Source: an uncultured Clostridia bacterium (GTDB taxonomy: Bacteria > Bacillota > Clostridia > TANB77 > CAG-465). Taken from it: DNA of 64,000 nt. The DNA is taken from the NCBI GenBank assembly GCA_934130325.1, contig CAKOYA010000004.1:6738-70737 (forward strand), given 5' to 3'. A program made the translations under genes and the position numbers. Positions within the stretch are counted from its first letter, which is position 1. The number at the start of each line of letters is the position of its first letter. Of the stretch, positions 52,006-58,507 are shown piece after piece. Below the pieces are notes generated by a model. That model worked only from the letters and a program-made list of their open reading frames with translations. It did not search any database and was not told the DNA's origin.

Positions 52006-52476
52006 ATGAAAGATAAGTTATATATTATAGAAAATATAATAAATTTAAATGAAATGACAAGAAGTGGTCAAATTAGAAAAGAGACTAAAAAAATAATAGT
52101 TTGTAACTTCTTTTGTAGTGATATTTTTAGGCATTTAAACGATATCAACAAACAGAGTGAAAAATATTTATCATATAATTTTGTAATATTAAATAATGGA
52201 AATATTATAAATATAATACCTCAAAATGAAATATCATACAGCACTAATAGTATAGAAAATAATTTAAATTCTATATCTATAGGGATATATTGTAGAGAGG
52301 GAGAAGGATTAAACTTAGAACAAATTATAAATTTAAAACTATTATTAAAATATATATGTAAAAAATATAATTTATCATTAATAAAAGATGTATTTATAGA
52401 GTATGATTTGTATTCTACAAGGAATTTTTCATATTACATAGATAACTATTATTTATGGCAAAATATTATAAAATAA
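52006..52476 (+). CDS. Degenerate amidase_2-like (PGRP fold) protein lacking zinc ligands
   Basis: The 156-residue protein has the strand order of N-acetylmuramoyl-L-alanine amidase_2: KKIIVCNFFCS, then SYNFVILNNGNIINIIPQNEISYSTNSIENNLNSISIGIYCREG, then LEQIINLKLLLKYICKKYNL. In active enzymes the first strand carries H (here N), the SxS segment carries H (here Y/S), and the end carries H/D (here EYDLYST). All zinc ligands appear to be missing. It has no signal peptide. The start is uncertain: no ribosome site is visible before ATG 52006, or before TTG 51997 in frame. Confidence 0.65.
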   Translation: MKDKLYIIENIINLNEMTRSGQIRKETKKIIVCNFFCSDIFRHLNDINKQSEKYLSYNFVILNNGNIINIIPQNEISYSTNSIENNLNSISIGIYCREGEGLNLEQIINLKLLLKYICKKYNLSLIKDVFIEYDLYSTRNFSYYIDNYYLWQNIIK

Positions 52477-52512
52477 AATACCAAAAACTGTAATGCTTTT
52501 GGTATTTTATTT
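52471..52512. terminator. Bidirectional terminator
   Basis: A 16-bp stem aaataaaataccaaaa / ttttggtattttattt with a 10-nt loop lies between the amidase-like gene and converging murC. Confidence 0.9.
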
Positions 52513-52517
52513 TATAA

Positions 52518-53924
52518 TTATAGCAAATCACTTAAATGAGTAATATCTCCTGCACCTATAGTAAGAATGATATCATTTGGTTTGGCGTTTTGTTTTATAT
52601 ATTTTGCAATTTCAGAAAAATCAGAAATATGGATTGCATTAATTTTATTTTTTCTTAACAAAGCAACTAAATCTTTTGAAGATACACTGCCATCATCAAT
52701 TTCTCTTGCAGCATAAATATCAGCTATTATAACTGTATCAGCATCTGAAAATGAAGTTGAAAAATCATTTAATAATTCTTTTGTTCTAGTATATGTATGA
52801 GGTTGAAATATGGCAATTATCTTATTATGTTCTTTTTGTTTAGCAGCTGATAGTGTGGCCTTAATTTCTGTTGGGTGATGAGCATAATCATCATATACTA
52901 AAATATTATTTCCTAGATTTTTCTTTAATTCAAATCTTCTTTTGGCTCCACAAAATTCATTTAAACTTTTTCTCATTTGCGAAAGCTCTATCCCATGTGC
53001 ATAAGCAGTAGTAATCGCTGCTAATGCATCATAAACATTGTGAATGCCAGGGACAGTAAGGTAAAAATGAAAATTTTCTAAAGTTTTAGGATCTGCTACT
53101 TCGAAAGAATAGAAACCTTTAACATTGCATGAAATATTTTTAGCATATATAGTAGCAGATGGTTCGCTCAAAGAAAAAGTAAATATTTTTATGTTGTTTC
53201 TTTTTAACTCATCTAGAATTTCTTCTAAAACATTCATACAATTTACGTCATCTTGATTTATAATTAAATATCCATCTTTTGGTAACATTAATATAAACTT
53301 TTTAAATGAAGCCTTTATCTCATCTATTCCCGAAAAGTAGTCAAGATGATCCTCATCTATGTTTAAAATTGTAGCAGTATGGTGTGGAAAATTCAAAAAA
53401 CTATCAACGTATTCACAAGCTTCAAGTATAAAATACTCAGAATCACCTAGTCTATAATTTTTATCATCTAGTTTTTTAAACTTGCCACCAATTTGAACAT
53501 TTGGATCATATCCAGCATCTATAAATATTGATGAAACCATAGAAGTTGTTGTTGTTTTTCCATGGGTTCCAGATATGCATATTGGAGTATTGTAACATTT
53601 TAATAATAATCCTAAGAATTTAGCTCTTTCAAAAGTAGGAATGTTTAATGCTTTTGCACGTACAAATTCAGGATCATGTTGATTTATAGCTGAAGTATAT
53701 ACAACTACATCAGCATCTTTTACAAGTTCAGCATGTGAACCTATATATACAGGAATATCATTTTCTTTTAATATATTTATCATATCTCCATCATTTTTAT
53801 CAGAACCAGTAACTATATATCCAGCTTTTTTTAGTACGATTGCTATTCCGCTCATACTAACGCCACCTATTCCAATCATATGTATTTTTTTAATATTATC
53901 TAGAGTTTTAAATTTTTTATTCAT
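52518..53924 (-). CDS. murC: UDP-N-acetylmuramate-L-alanine ligase
   Basis: It adds L-alanine to UDP-MurNAc in peptidoglycan synthesis. The start is the ATG at 53924 (MNKKFKTLDNIKKIHMIG); the longer frame from 53969 lacks a site, while GGTCGGGAT precedes 53924. The 468-residue protein has a Rossmann start (MIGIGGVSMSGIA), the ATP-binding ISGTHGKTTTTSM, NIDEDHLDYF, and the C-terminal KKNLGNNILVYDDYAHHPTEIKATL. It is a single-gene unit with a consensus promoter. Confidence 0.97.
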   Translation of the reverse strand: MNKKFKTLDNIKKIHMIGIGGVSMSGIAIVLKKAGYIVTGSDKNDGDMINILKENDIPVYIGSHAELVKDADVVVYTSAINQHDPEFVRAKALNIPTFERAKFLGLLLKCYNTPICISGTHGKTTTTSMVSSIFIDAGYDPNVQIGGKFKKLDDKNYRLGDSEYFILEACEYVDSFLNFPHHTATILNIDEDHLDYFSGIDEIKASFKKFILMLPKDGYLIINQDDVNCMNVLEEILDELKRNNIKIFTFSLSEPSATIYAKNISCNVKGFYSFEVADPKTLENFHFYLTVPGIHNVYDALAAITTAYAHGIELSQMRKSLNEFCGAKRRFELKKNLGNNILVYDDYAHHPTEIKATLSAAKQKEHNKIIAIFQPHTYTRTKELLNDFSTSFSDADTVIIADIYAAREIDDGSVSSKDLVALLRKNKINAIHISDFSEIAKYIKQNAKPNDIILTIGAGDITHLSDLL

Positions 53925-53951
53925 ATAAATCCCGACCTTTTCAACTATTTC

Positions 53952-53980
53952 ATTATACAAAATTTTCAATTAATAGTCAA
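53952..53980 (-). promoter_or_regulatory. Promoter of murC
   Basis: On the reverse strand TTGACT and TATAAT are 17 bp apart. Confidence 0.75.
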
Positions 53981-54027
53981 TTTTTTCTACTAATTTTGTC
54001 TAAAACTGTCAAAGAAAAAAGATATTA

Positions 54028-54056
54028 TTGAAACATGAATTTTATTTGTATATAAT
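54028..54056 (+). promoter_or_regulatory. Promoter of the TPR protein gene
   Basis: TTGAAA (54028-54033) and TATAAT (54051-54056) are 17 bp apart. Confidence 0.75.
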
Positions 54057-54078
54057 GTTTTCTAATGAGGTGAAGTAA

Positions 54079-55257
54079 ATGATAGTAGAAAAATTTGTTA
54101 TGATAGTTGTAGAAATTATAATTTTATTTTTATTGTGTTATAGATATGTAAAAAAAAGTACCAAGGAAGTATTAATAATAGTACCTTTTATGTGTATTAG
54201 TTTTGGATCATATATATCATTTACACTTAATAACGTTTATATACCAATATATTTTGAAATTTTTATATTATTATTTTCATATATAATTCCAGTGATTGCT
54301 ATAATATTACAATATAATAATATTATAATAATGCAAAAAATATTATATTATAGTATGAAATATGCGTATATTTCAAAGGAATTTGAAAAAACAATAAAAC
54401 TTATTAATAAAATTATTGCAATAGAAGGAAGAAAACAAGAGTATTTATATATTTTGGGAATGTGCTATAAAGAATTAGATGATAAAATAAATGCAAGAGA
54501 TTCTTTTGCATTAGCAATAGATTTGGATAGTAAGGATTATAAGTCATATTATGAATTAGGACTTATTTTAGATGAAACAAATAAGAAAGATTCGGCAATG
54601 ATGATGTTAAAAAAGGCTATAAAGATTAAACCAGATTTTTATGAAGCAAGGGAAGCTTTAGGAATATGCTTAACTAGTCAAGGAAAATTTAAAGAGGCAG
54701 TTAAGGTTTATCACAAAAATTTAGAAAAATTTCCTAATTCGTATGAAATGTATTATAACATAGCAATGTTAGAATTAGAACTAGGAGATTATGAAGCATC
54801 AAGGGCTGCATTTAAAAAAGCAGGAGAAATAAAGTCAGATTTATACACTGCGTTTTATAATTTAGGAAATATTAACTATATGTTAAGTGAGTATGATGCA
54901 GCAATTGAAGCATATAAAAAAATATTAGTATCAGGACTTTATGGCCCAAAGGGGTATTATAAAATAGCAATGGTATATGCTTCTAAAAGAGAATACGCTA
55001 AGTCAATGGCAAGTTTGGAGTACGCTATGGAATTAGATCCTAAATATATAAATAAAGCAAAAGAAGAATTTGAGTTTGAAAGTATGAAATATATGGTTAA
55101 TAAATATCTGATAGATAAAGAATTATTAAAAAATAATGAAAAAATAAAAAGAAATTATATGGCGGATAAATTTAAAATCTTGAAGTTTAGGGACGTTAAG
55201 AATAAAGATTATGTGGAAAATGAGAGGCATGAATTTAATAAAATTAAACATGCATAA
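54079..55257 (+). CDS. Membrane-anchored TPR-repeat protein
   Basis: The 392-residue protein has about three N-terminal membrane helices (residues 4-20, 30-45, 53-75). Then come about seven tetratricopeptide repeats (residues about 90-330), for example YYELGLILDETNKKDSAMMMLKKAIKIKPDFYEAREALGICL and FYNLGNINYMLSEYDAAIEAYKKIL. The C-terminal 50 residues are basic. Such proteins hold partners at the membrane; the partner here is unknown. AGGTG lies 8 bases before the ATG. Confidence 0.88.
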   Translation: MIVEKFVMIVVEIIILFLLCYRYVKKSTKEVLIIVPFMCISFGSYISFTLNNVYIPIYFEIFILLFSYIIPVIAIILQYNNIIIMQKILYYSMKYAYISKEFEKTIKLINKIIAIEGRKQEYLYILGMCYKELDDKINARDSFALAIDLDSKDYKSYYELGLILDETNKKDSAMMMLKKAIKIKPDFYEAREALGICLTSQGKFKEAVKVYHKNLEKFPNSYEMYYNIAMLELELGDYEASRAAFKKAGEIKSDLYTAFYNLGNINYMLSEYDAAIEAYKKILVSGLYGPKGYYKIAMVYASKREYAKSMASLEYAMELDPKYINKAKEEFEFESMKYMVNKYLIDKELLKNNEKIKRNYMADKFKILKFRDVKNKDYVENERHEFNKIKHA

Positions 55258-55333
55258 AAATAAAGTGTAAAATAGCTTGCTTTTTAAAAAGATATAAGGT
55301 ATAATAAGGAGGTATGGTGATTATACTTCTTTT

Positions 55334-55419
55334 GCCGTTGTGGCGGAACTGGCAGACGCACAGCACTCAAAATGCTGCGAAGCTTCTTCGTGTGGGTTCG
55401 AGTCCCACCAACGGCACCA
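55334..55419 (+). tRNA. tRNA-Leu (CAA)
   Basis: Acceptor gccgttg/caacggc, anticodon CAA at 55368-55370, a long variable arm (cgaagcttcttcgtg), T-loop ggttcgagtcc and encoded CCA. Its 3' end (acggcaccaata, 55411-55422) is repeated at 56434-56445. Confidence 0.96.
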
Positions 55420-55422
55420 ATA
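55411..55422 (+). repeat. Left att-like repeat in tRNA-Leu 3' end
   Basis: acggcaccaata overlaps the tRNA acceptor and CCA and is repeated exactly at 56434-56445. The repeat is the usual mark of tRNA-targeted integration. Confidence 0.6.
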
Positions 55423-55455
55423 ACGAATCTGTTCGAACTAACAGATACAAAAAAT

Positions 55456-55489
55456 CAATCAGAAAATAAATCTGGTTGCTTTTTTTTTT
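55456..55489 (+). terminator. Terminator after tRNA-Leu
   Basis: caatcaga / tctggttg (one G-U) with a 7-nt loop is followed by a long T-run. Confidence 0.8.
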
Positions 55490-55504
55490 GAATTGTGATA
55501 TAAT
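55476..55504 (+). promoter_or_regulatory. Promoter of the 55587 island gene
   Basis: TTGCTT (55476-55481) and TATAAT (55499-55504) are 17 bp apart with TGA as extended -10. The -35 box overlaps the terminator of tRNA-Leu. Confidence 0.6.
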
Positions 55505-55543
55505 CGTATCGTGACATTTTTTTGTTGCCTTTGAAAAATACTT

Positions 55544-55580
55544 TTCGGAGGCACAGTCCTCCGAACAATTACAAGGAGGA
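55544..55580 (+). promoter_or_regulatory. Leader with two mutually exclusive pairings around the ribosome site
   Basis: ttcggagg (55544-55551) pairs with cctccgaa (55558-55565) as a perfect 8-bp hairpin. The same cctcc (55558-55562) is also complementary to the ggagg ribosome site (about 55575-55579). The hairpin would free the site, and its opening would hide it. Confidence 0.5.
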
Positions 55581-55586
55581 GTAATT

Positions 55587-56018
55587 ATGACAGTAACCAA
55601 TCAGCAGAAAATCGGAACTCATTTCAAGAAAGAAAATATTTTCCTTGCTACAGTTTCATTAAGCAATGTCGACACTAAAGAAATGATCAAATCTAAAATG
55701 GCTGCTAGGGATAGTAAAGTACCAGAAGATGTGATGGATTCGATGGAGCAATTTGTCGATAAAGGTTATATCTATTCGGAAGATGTTGATGTTTTTTACA
55801 AAGATGAGAGTGGGTATACTCGCTGGGTAGAAGAAGGAGCTGAAACTTTTGCTGGTGATAATTCAGACGGAAAAGGCATCCTTCGGAATGTTGTATCGAT
55901 ATGGGACTATTATTCAGAGGAGCAGGTTATTGAATGCATGTTGAATAATGAAATGATAATAAGTATTACTGATATGGCTCCATTTTTGAAGTACAATAAG
56001 GATTACAATAAAGTCTGA
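55587..56018 (+). CDS. Unknown 143-residue protein on the tRNA-Leu insertion
   Basis: I do not recognise this soluble protein. It has helical N and C parts and a central region with VDVFYKDESGYTRWVEEGAETFAGD. Codon use is less AT-biased than its neighbours (gac, gtc, gcc, cgc, cgg in use), suggesting transfer. It has an AAGGAGGAG site, its own promoter and a structured leader. It is followed by a GC-rich 15-bp hairpin. It lies between two copies of a 12-bp repeat from tRNA-Leu, with no integrase gene in the interval. Confidence 0.75.
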   Translation: MTVTNQQKIGTHFKKENIFLATVSLSNVDTKEMIKSKMAARDSKVPEDVMDSMEQFVDKGYIYSEDVDVFYKDESGYTRWVEEGAETFAGDNSDGKGILRNVVSIWDYYSEEQVIECMLNNEMIISITDMAPFLKYNKDYNKV

Positions 56019-56034
56019 TTCAGTTTTATAGTTG

Positions 56035-56071
56035 TGCTACGGGAGAAAAAAAAGAATTTTCTCCCGTAGCA
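56035..56071 (+). terminator. Terminator after the island gene
   Basis: tgctacgggagaaaa / ttttctcccgtagca is a 15-bp perfect stem with a 7-nt loop. It is more GC-rich than other terminators here and is followed by an AT-rich but interrupted T tract. Confidence 0.8.
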
Positions 56072-56099
56072 TTCTATAAATTTTATTTTAGGAATATAT

Positions 56100-56128
56100 T
56101 TGAAATTTTATAATTATCTTTGTATAAT
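56100..56128 (+). promoter_or_regulatory. Promoter of a possible small RNA
   Basis: TTGAAA (56100-56105) and TATAAT (56123-56128) are 17 bp apart, with no gene start after them. Confidence 0.6.
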
Positions 56129-56134
56129 AAATAT

Positions 56135-56232
56135 AGGAAATGAATAATCGCAGTGAATGCGGTTACCACTATATAAAAGTATAACAACACGTTCACAATA
56201 TTTGCATAGCGTAATGTGTTGTTATTTTTATT
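56135..56232 (+). ncRNA. Candidate structured small RNA on the insertion
   Basis: Starting just after a consensus promoter, this stretch has a small hairpin cgca/tgcg (56149-56161). It ends in a 10-bp perfect stem ataacaacac / gtgttgttat (56181-56190 with 56216-56225) with a T-rich tail, like a terminator. A frame crossing it has no ribosome site. The whole unit is about 100 nt. Confidence 0.4.
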
Positions 56233-56375
56233 CCTTATCTATAATTGAATTTATATATTTTATGTATAAAATCGTAAGTAAGGTTACGTTTATTGTTGCT
56301 AAAATAAATCAATATAAAAGAAACAAATTAATTTATTGATTTTTATTAAAAAATCTGTTAATCTATATATAAATT

Positions 56376-56395
56376 GATTGATATTTGTATCAATC
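56376..56395 (+). other. Perfect 8-bp hairpin near the right repeat
   Basis: gattgata-tttg-tatcaatc lies 39 bases before the right copy of the tRNA-Leu repeat. It could be an arm site of a lost integrase or a simple hairpin. Confidence 0.4.
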
Positions 56396-56433
56396 GTCAA
56401 GAGAGCCAAGAAAAGTTGTAGATAAACACTTCG

Positions 56434-56445
56434 ACGGCACCAATA
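56434..56445 (+). repeat. Right att-like repeat (copy of tRNA-Leu 3' end)
   Basis: acggcaccaata is identical to 55411-55422. A GC-rich 12-mer repeated about 1 kb away in this AT-rich DNA is unlikely by chance. Confidence 0.6.
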
Positions 56446-56530
56446 GTCCCTCAGGTAGTTTGTAAGATATGCTTGAGGTTTTAATTTATAAAAAAATATA
56501 GTTTTTACTAACATTTGAACATTTATCTAA

Positions 56531-56647
56531 GTCACAATATATATTAAATCTGCTACTGGTTGGGAAAACGTAATTAGGCATTTTGAATTATTAAAGAGAA
56601 GTGGTGCAAAATTACTTATAGATAATTATGAATTGGTAAACGAATAA
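56531..56647 (+). pseudogene. C-terminal fragment of an unidentified gene
   Basis: A start-less frame of 38 codons ends at 56647. It reads protein-like sequence (SATGWENVIRHFELLKRS, then GAKLLIDNYELVNE). It lies just beyond the right repeat and just before the SemiSWEET gene. It looks like the tail of a gene cut by the insertion or a deletion. Confidence 0.45.
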
Positions 56648-56664
56648 TAAACGGAGGAATAAAT

Positions 56665-56922
56665 ATGTTAGGAAATATATTATTAGGAATAGTATCAATA
56701 TGTACATTTATATCATATTTTCCGCAAACAGTTAAATTAATAAGAACAAAAAAATCTAATGATTTAAGTATTCAATCTTGGATTTTATGGGTTACGAGTA
56801 GCTTTGCATACACCATATATGCAGTAGTAGTAAGTAAAGATTTTATGCTTATATTTGAAACCAGTTTGGAACTAACATTTTGTTTGATTATCTTAATATT
56901 AGCAATTAAATATAGAAATTAG
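56665..56922 (+). CDS. SemiSWEET/PQ-loop family small transporter
   Basis: The 85-residue protein has three membrane helices. The PQ-type motif is in ISYFPQTVKLIRTKKSNDLSIQSWILW (residues about 17-43), typical of SemiSWEET triple-helix bundles, which dimerise to move sugars. CGGAGG lies upstream of the ATG. It has no evident operon partners. Confidence 0.85.
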   Translation: MLGNILLGIVSICTFISYFPQTVKLIRTKKSNDLSIQSWILWVTSSFAYTIYAVVVSKDFMLIFETSLELTFCLIILILAIKYRN

Positions 56923-57021
56923 AGTTTTCAAAGGAAGTTATTGGAATTATATAAATCTCTAATAAGGAATAACATAAAATTTTTCTTTGTGTTAATAAAG
57001 TAAAAACAAGGCTAGCATTTT

Positions 57022-57636
57022 CTAACCTTGTTTAGTTAGTATATGTACAATTTCACTTACAACAATATTGGTCATGACATCATAATTTATGTTTTTATGT
57101 TTATGATAAACTGTTTCATGACAAAGGTTATCGATTAAACCAATAATTATATGAACTCTTTCTACTAAATCAGGATAGTTAAAGCCATTTTTTTTAAGTA
57201 ATTCCACAATTACATTAGTCATCTTAATTTCATTTTCGTGAAAAAAAATTGCAACATCTTTATCTGAATGTGTCATAGAAGTTATTTCTTCATGAGCTGA
57301 CTGAGATAATTGGTGATTATTTATAAACTTTAAAATTACTTCCCTTATAATTTCATCTAAATTTCTTTCATTAATATCTATATCATGTATAAAATCTATG
57401 CTAGGGTGAAATATTCCATTTGCAAATCTTTTAAGACCTTCCAGTAATATATCATGTTTGTCATTAAAATAATTATAAATAATGCCAGTTGAAACACCTG
57501 CTGCTTTTGCTATTTCTGCTGTATTAGTATTATAATAGCCTTTTTGGCATATTAAATCAAAACCATGTTTGATAATTTTTTCTTTTTTTTCGATAGAACG
57601 TTTTTGAATAGGTTCTCTAATCATATTATCTGCCAT
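57022..57636 (-). CDS. TetR-family repressor
   Basis: The start is the ATG at 57636 after GGAGG, 9 bases upstream; the longer frame has no site. The 204-residue protein has the TetR helix-turn-helix (KIIKHGFDLICQKGYYNTNTAEIAKAAGVSTGIIYNYFNDKHDILLEGL, residues about 18-66) and a helical ligand domain. It diverges from an ABC transporter operon. Two matching palindromes in the shared region fit operators for it, and one lies next to its own -35 box, so self-repression is likely. Confidence 0.92.
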   Translation of the reverse strand: MADNMIREPIQKRSIEKKEKIIKHGFDLICQKGYYNTNTAEIAKAAGVSTGIIYNYFNDKHDILLEGLKRFANGIFHPSIDFIHDIDINERNLDEIIREVILKFINNHQLSQSAHEEITSMTHSDKDVAIFFHENEIKMTNVIVELLKKNGFNYPDLVERVHIIIGLIDNLCHETVYHKHKNINYDVMTNIVVSEIVHILTKQG

Positions 57637-57667
57637 AGATATAAGCCTCCAAAATAAATCTAAAATA

Positions 57668-57695
57668 ATTATAGCATAATAAAATAATAAGTCAA
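57668..57695 (-). promoter_or_regulatory. Promoter of the TetR gene
   Basis: On the reverse strand TTGACT and TATAAT are 16 bp apart with an extended -10 (TGC). Confidence 0.7.
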
Positions 57696-57698
57696 GAA

Positions 57699-57718
57699 AT
57701 ATGAAAAAAGTTTCATAT
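57699..57718. promoter_or_regulatory. TetR operator O1
   Basis: ATATGAAA-N4-TTTCATAT lies between the divergent -35 boxes. The arms are identical to those of O2. Confidence 0.8.
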
Positions 57719-57722
57719 TCTA

Positions 57723-57752
57723 TTGACATTTTAAGAATATTATGATTATAAT
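57723..57752 (+). promoter_or_regulatory. Promoter of the ABC transporter operon
   Basis: A perfect TTGACA (57723-57728) and TATAAT (57747-57752) are 18 bp apart. Confidence 0.78.
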
Positions 57753-57762
57753 ATAATAAAAA

Positions 57763-57782
57763 ATATGAAATTAATTTCATAT
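57763..57782. promoter_or_regulatory. TetR operator O2
   Basis: ATATGAAATTAATTTCATAT is a perfect 20-bp palindrome between the -10 box and the ribosome site. Its centre is 64 bp from that of O1. Confidence 0.82.
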
Positions 57783-57794
57783 AAAGGAGGAATT

Positions 57795-58505
57795 ATGGAG
57801 AAAATAATAGAATTAAAAAATGTTAGTAAAATTTATAAAGTAGGAGAGAATGAATTTAAAGCAATTGATAATATAAATTTGTCATTAACAAAGGGCGAAA
57901 TGATTGTTATACTTGGACCTTCTGGTGCAGGAAAATCAACATTACTTAATTTAATAGGGGGTATGGATACTCCAACAATAGGTGATGTAATTATAGATGG
58001 CGAAAATATTTCAAAATATAATGGAAATAAGTTATCAGATTATAGAGCTGAAAATGTGGGATTTATATTTCAATTTTATAATATATTGCCTAGTCTTACA
58101 GTACAAGAAAATGTAGATATAGTAAAAGATATAGTTAAAAATCCTGCAAATACAGAGGATGCACTAAAAGGTGTGGGACTTTTTGAACATAGAAGAAAAT
58201 TTCCAAATCAATTATCTGGTGGGGAACAACAAAGAGTATCTATTGCAAGAGCTATTGCTAAAAATCCTAAACTATTACTTTGCGATGAACCAACAGGCGC
58301 ATTAGATAGTAAAACAGGTGTAGAAGTATTGAAACTTTTAAGGAAACAATGTGATGGTAATAATGGATTAAATACAGTTATTATAGTTACACATAATAGC
58401 TTAATAGCTGAAATTGCAGATACTGTAGTTCATGTTAAAAATGGAAAAATAGAAGAAGTAATTCATAATGAAAAACCTAAAAAGATTGAAGAGGTGGTTT
58501 GGTAA
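57795..58505 (+). CDS. ABC transporter ATP-binding protein (MacB/LolD type)
   Basis: The start is the ATG at 57795 after AAGGAGG. The 236-residue ATPase has Walker A GPSGAGKST, the Q-loop in FIFQFYNILPSLTVQENV, signature LSGGEQQRVSIARAIAKNP, Walker B LLLCDEPTGALD and the switch His in VTHN. This is the MacB/LolD/FtsE type used with FtsX-like permeases. Its stop overlaps the region just before the permease start. It is under control of the TetR repressor next door by position of the operators. Confidence 0.95.
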   Translation: MEKIIELKNVSKIYKVGENEFKAIDNINLSLTKGEMIVILGPSGAGKSTLLNLIGGMDTPTIGDVIIDGENISKYNGNKLSDYRAENVGFIFQFYNILPSLTVQENVDIVKDIVKNPANTEDALKGVGLFEHRRKFPNQLSGGEQQRVSIARAIAKNPKLLLCDEPTGALDSKTGVEVLKLLRKQCDGNNGLNTVIIVTHNSLIAEIADTVVHVKNGKIEEVIHNEKPKKIEEVVW

Positions 58506-58507
58506 TT

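Noticed and set aside
56157..56339. A 60-codon frame (MRLPLYKS...) on the island
   Set aside because: It has no ribosome site, overlaps the hairpin unit and has Tyr/Ile-rich composition like non-coding AT-rich DNA.
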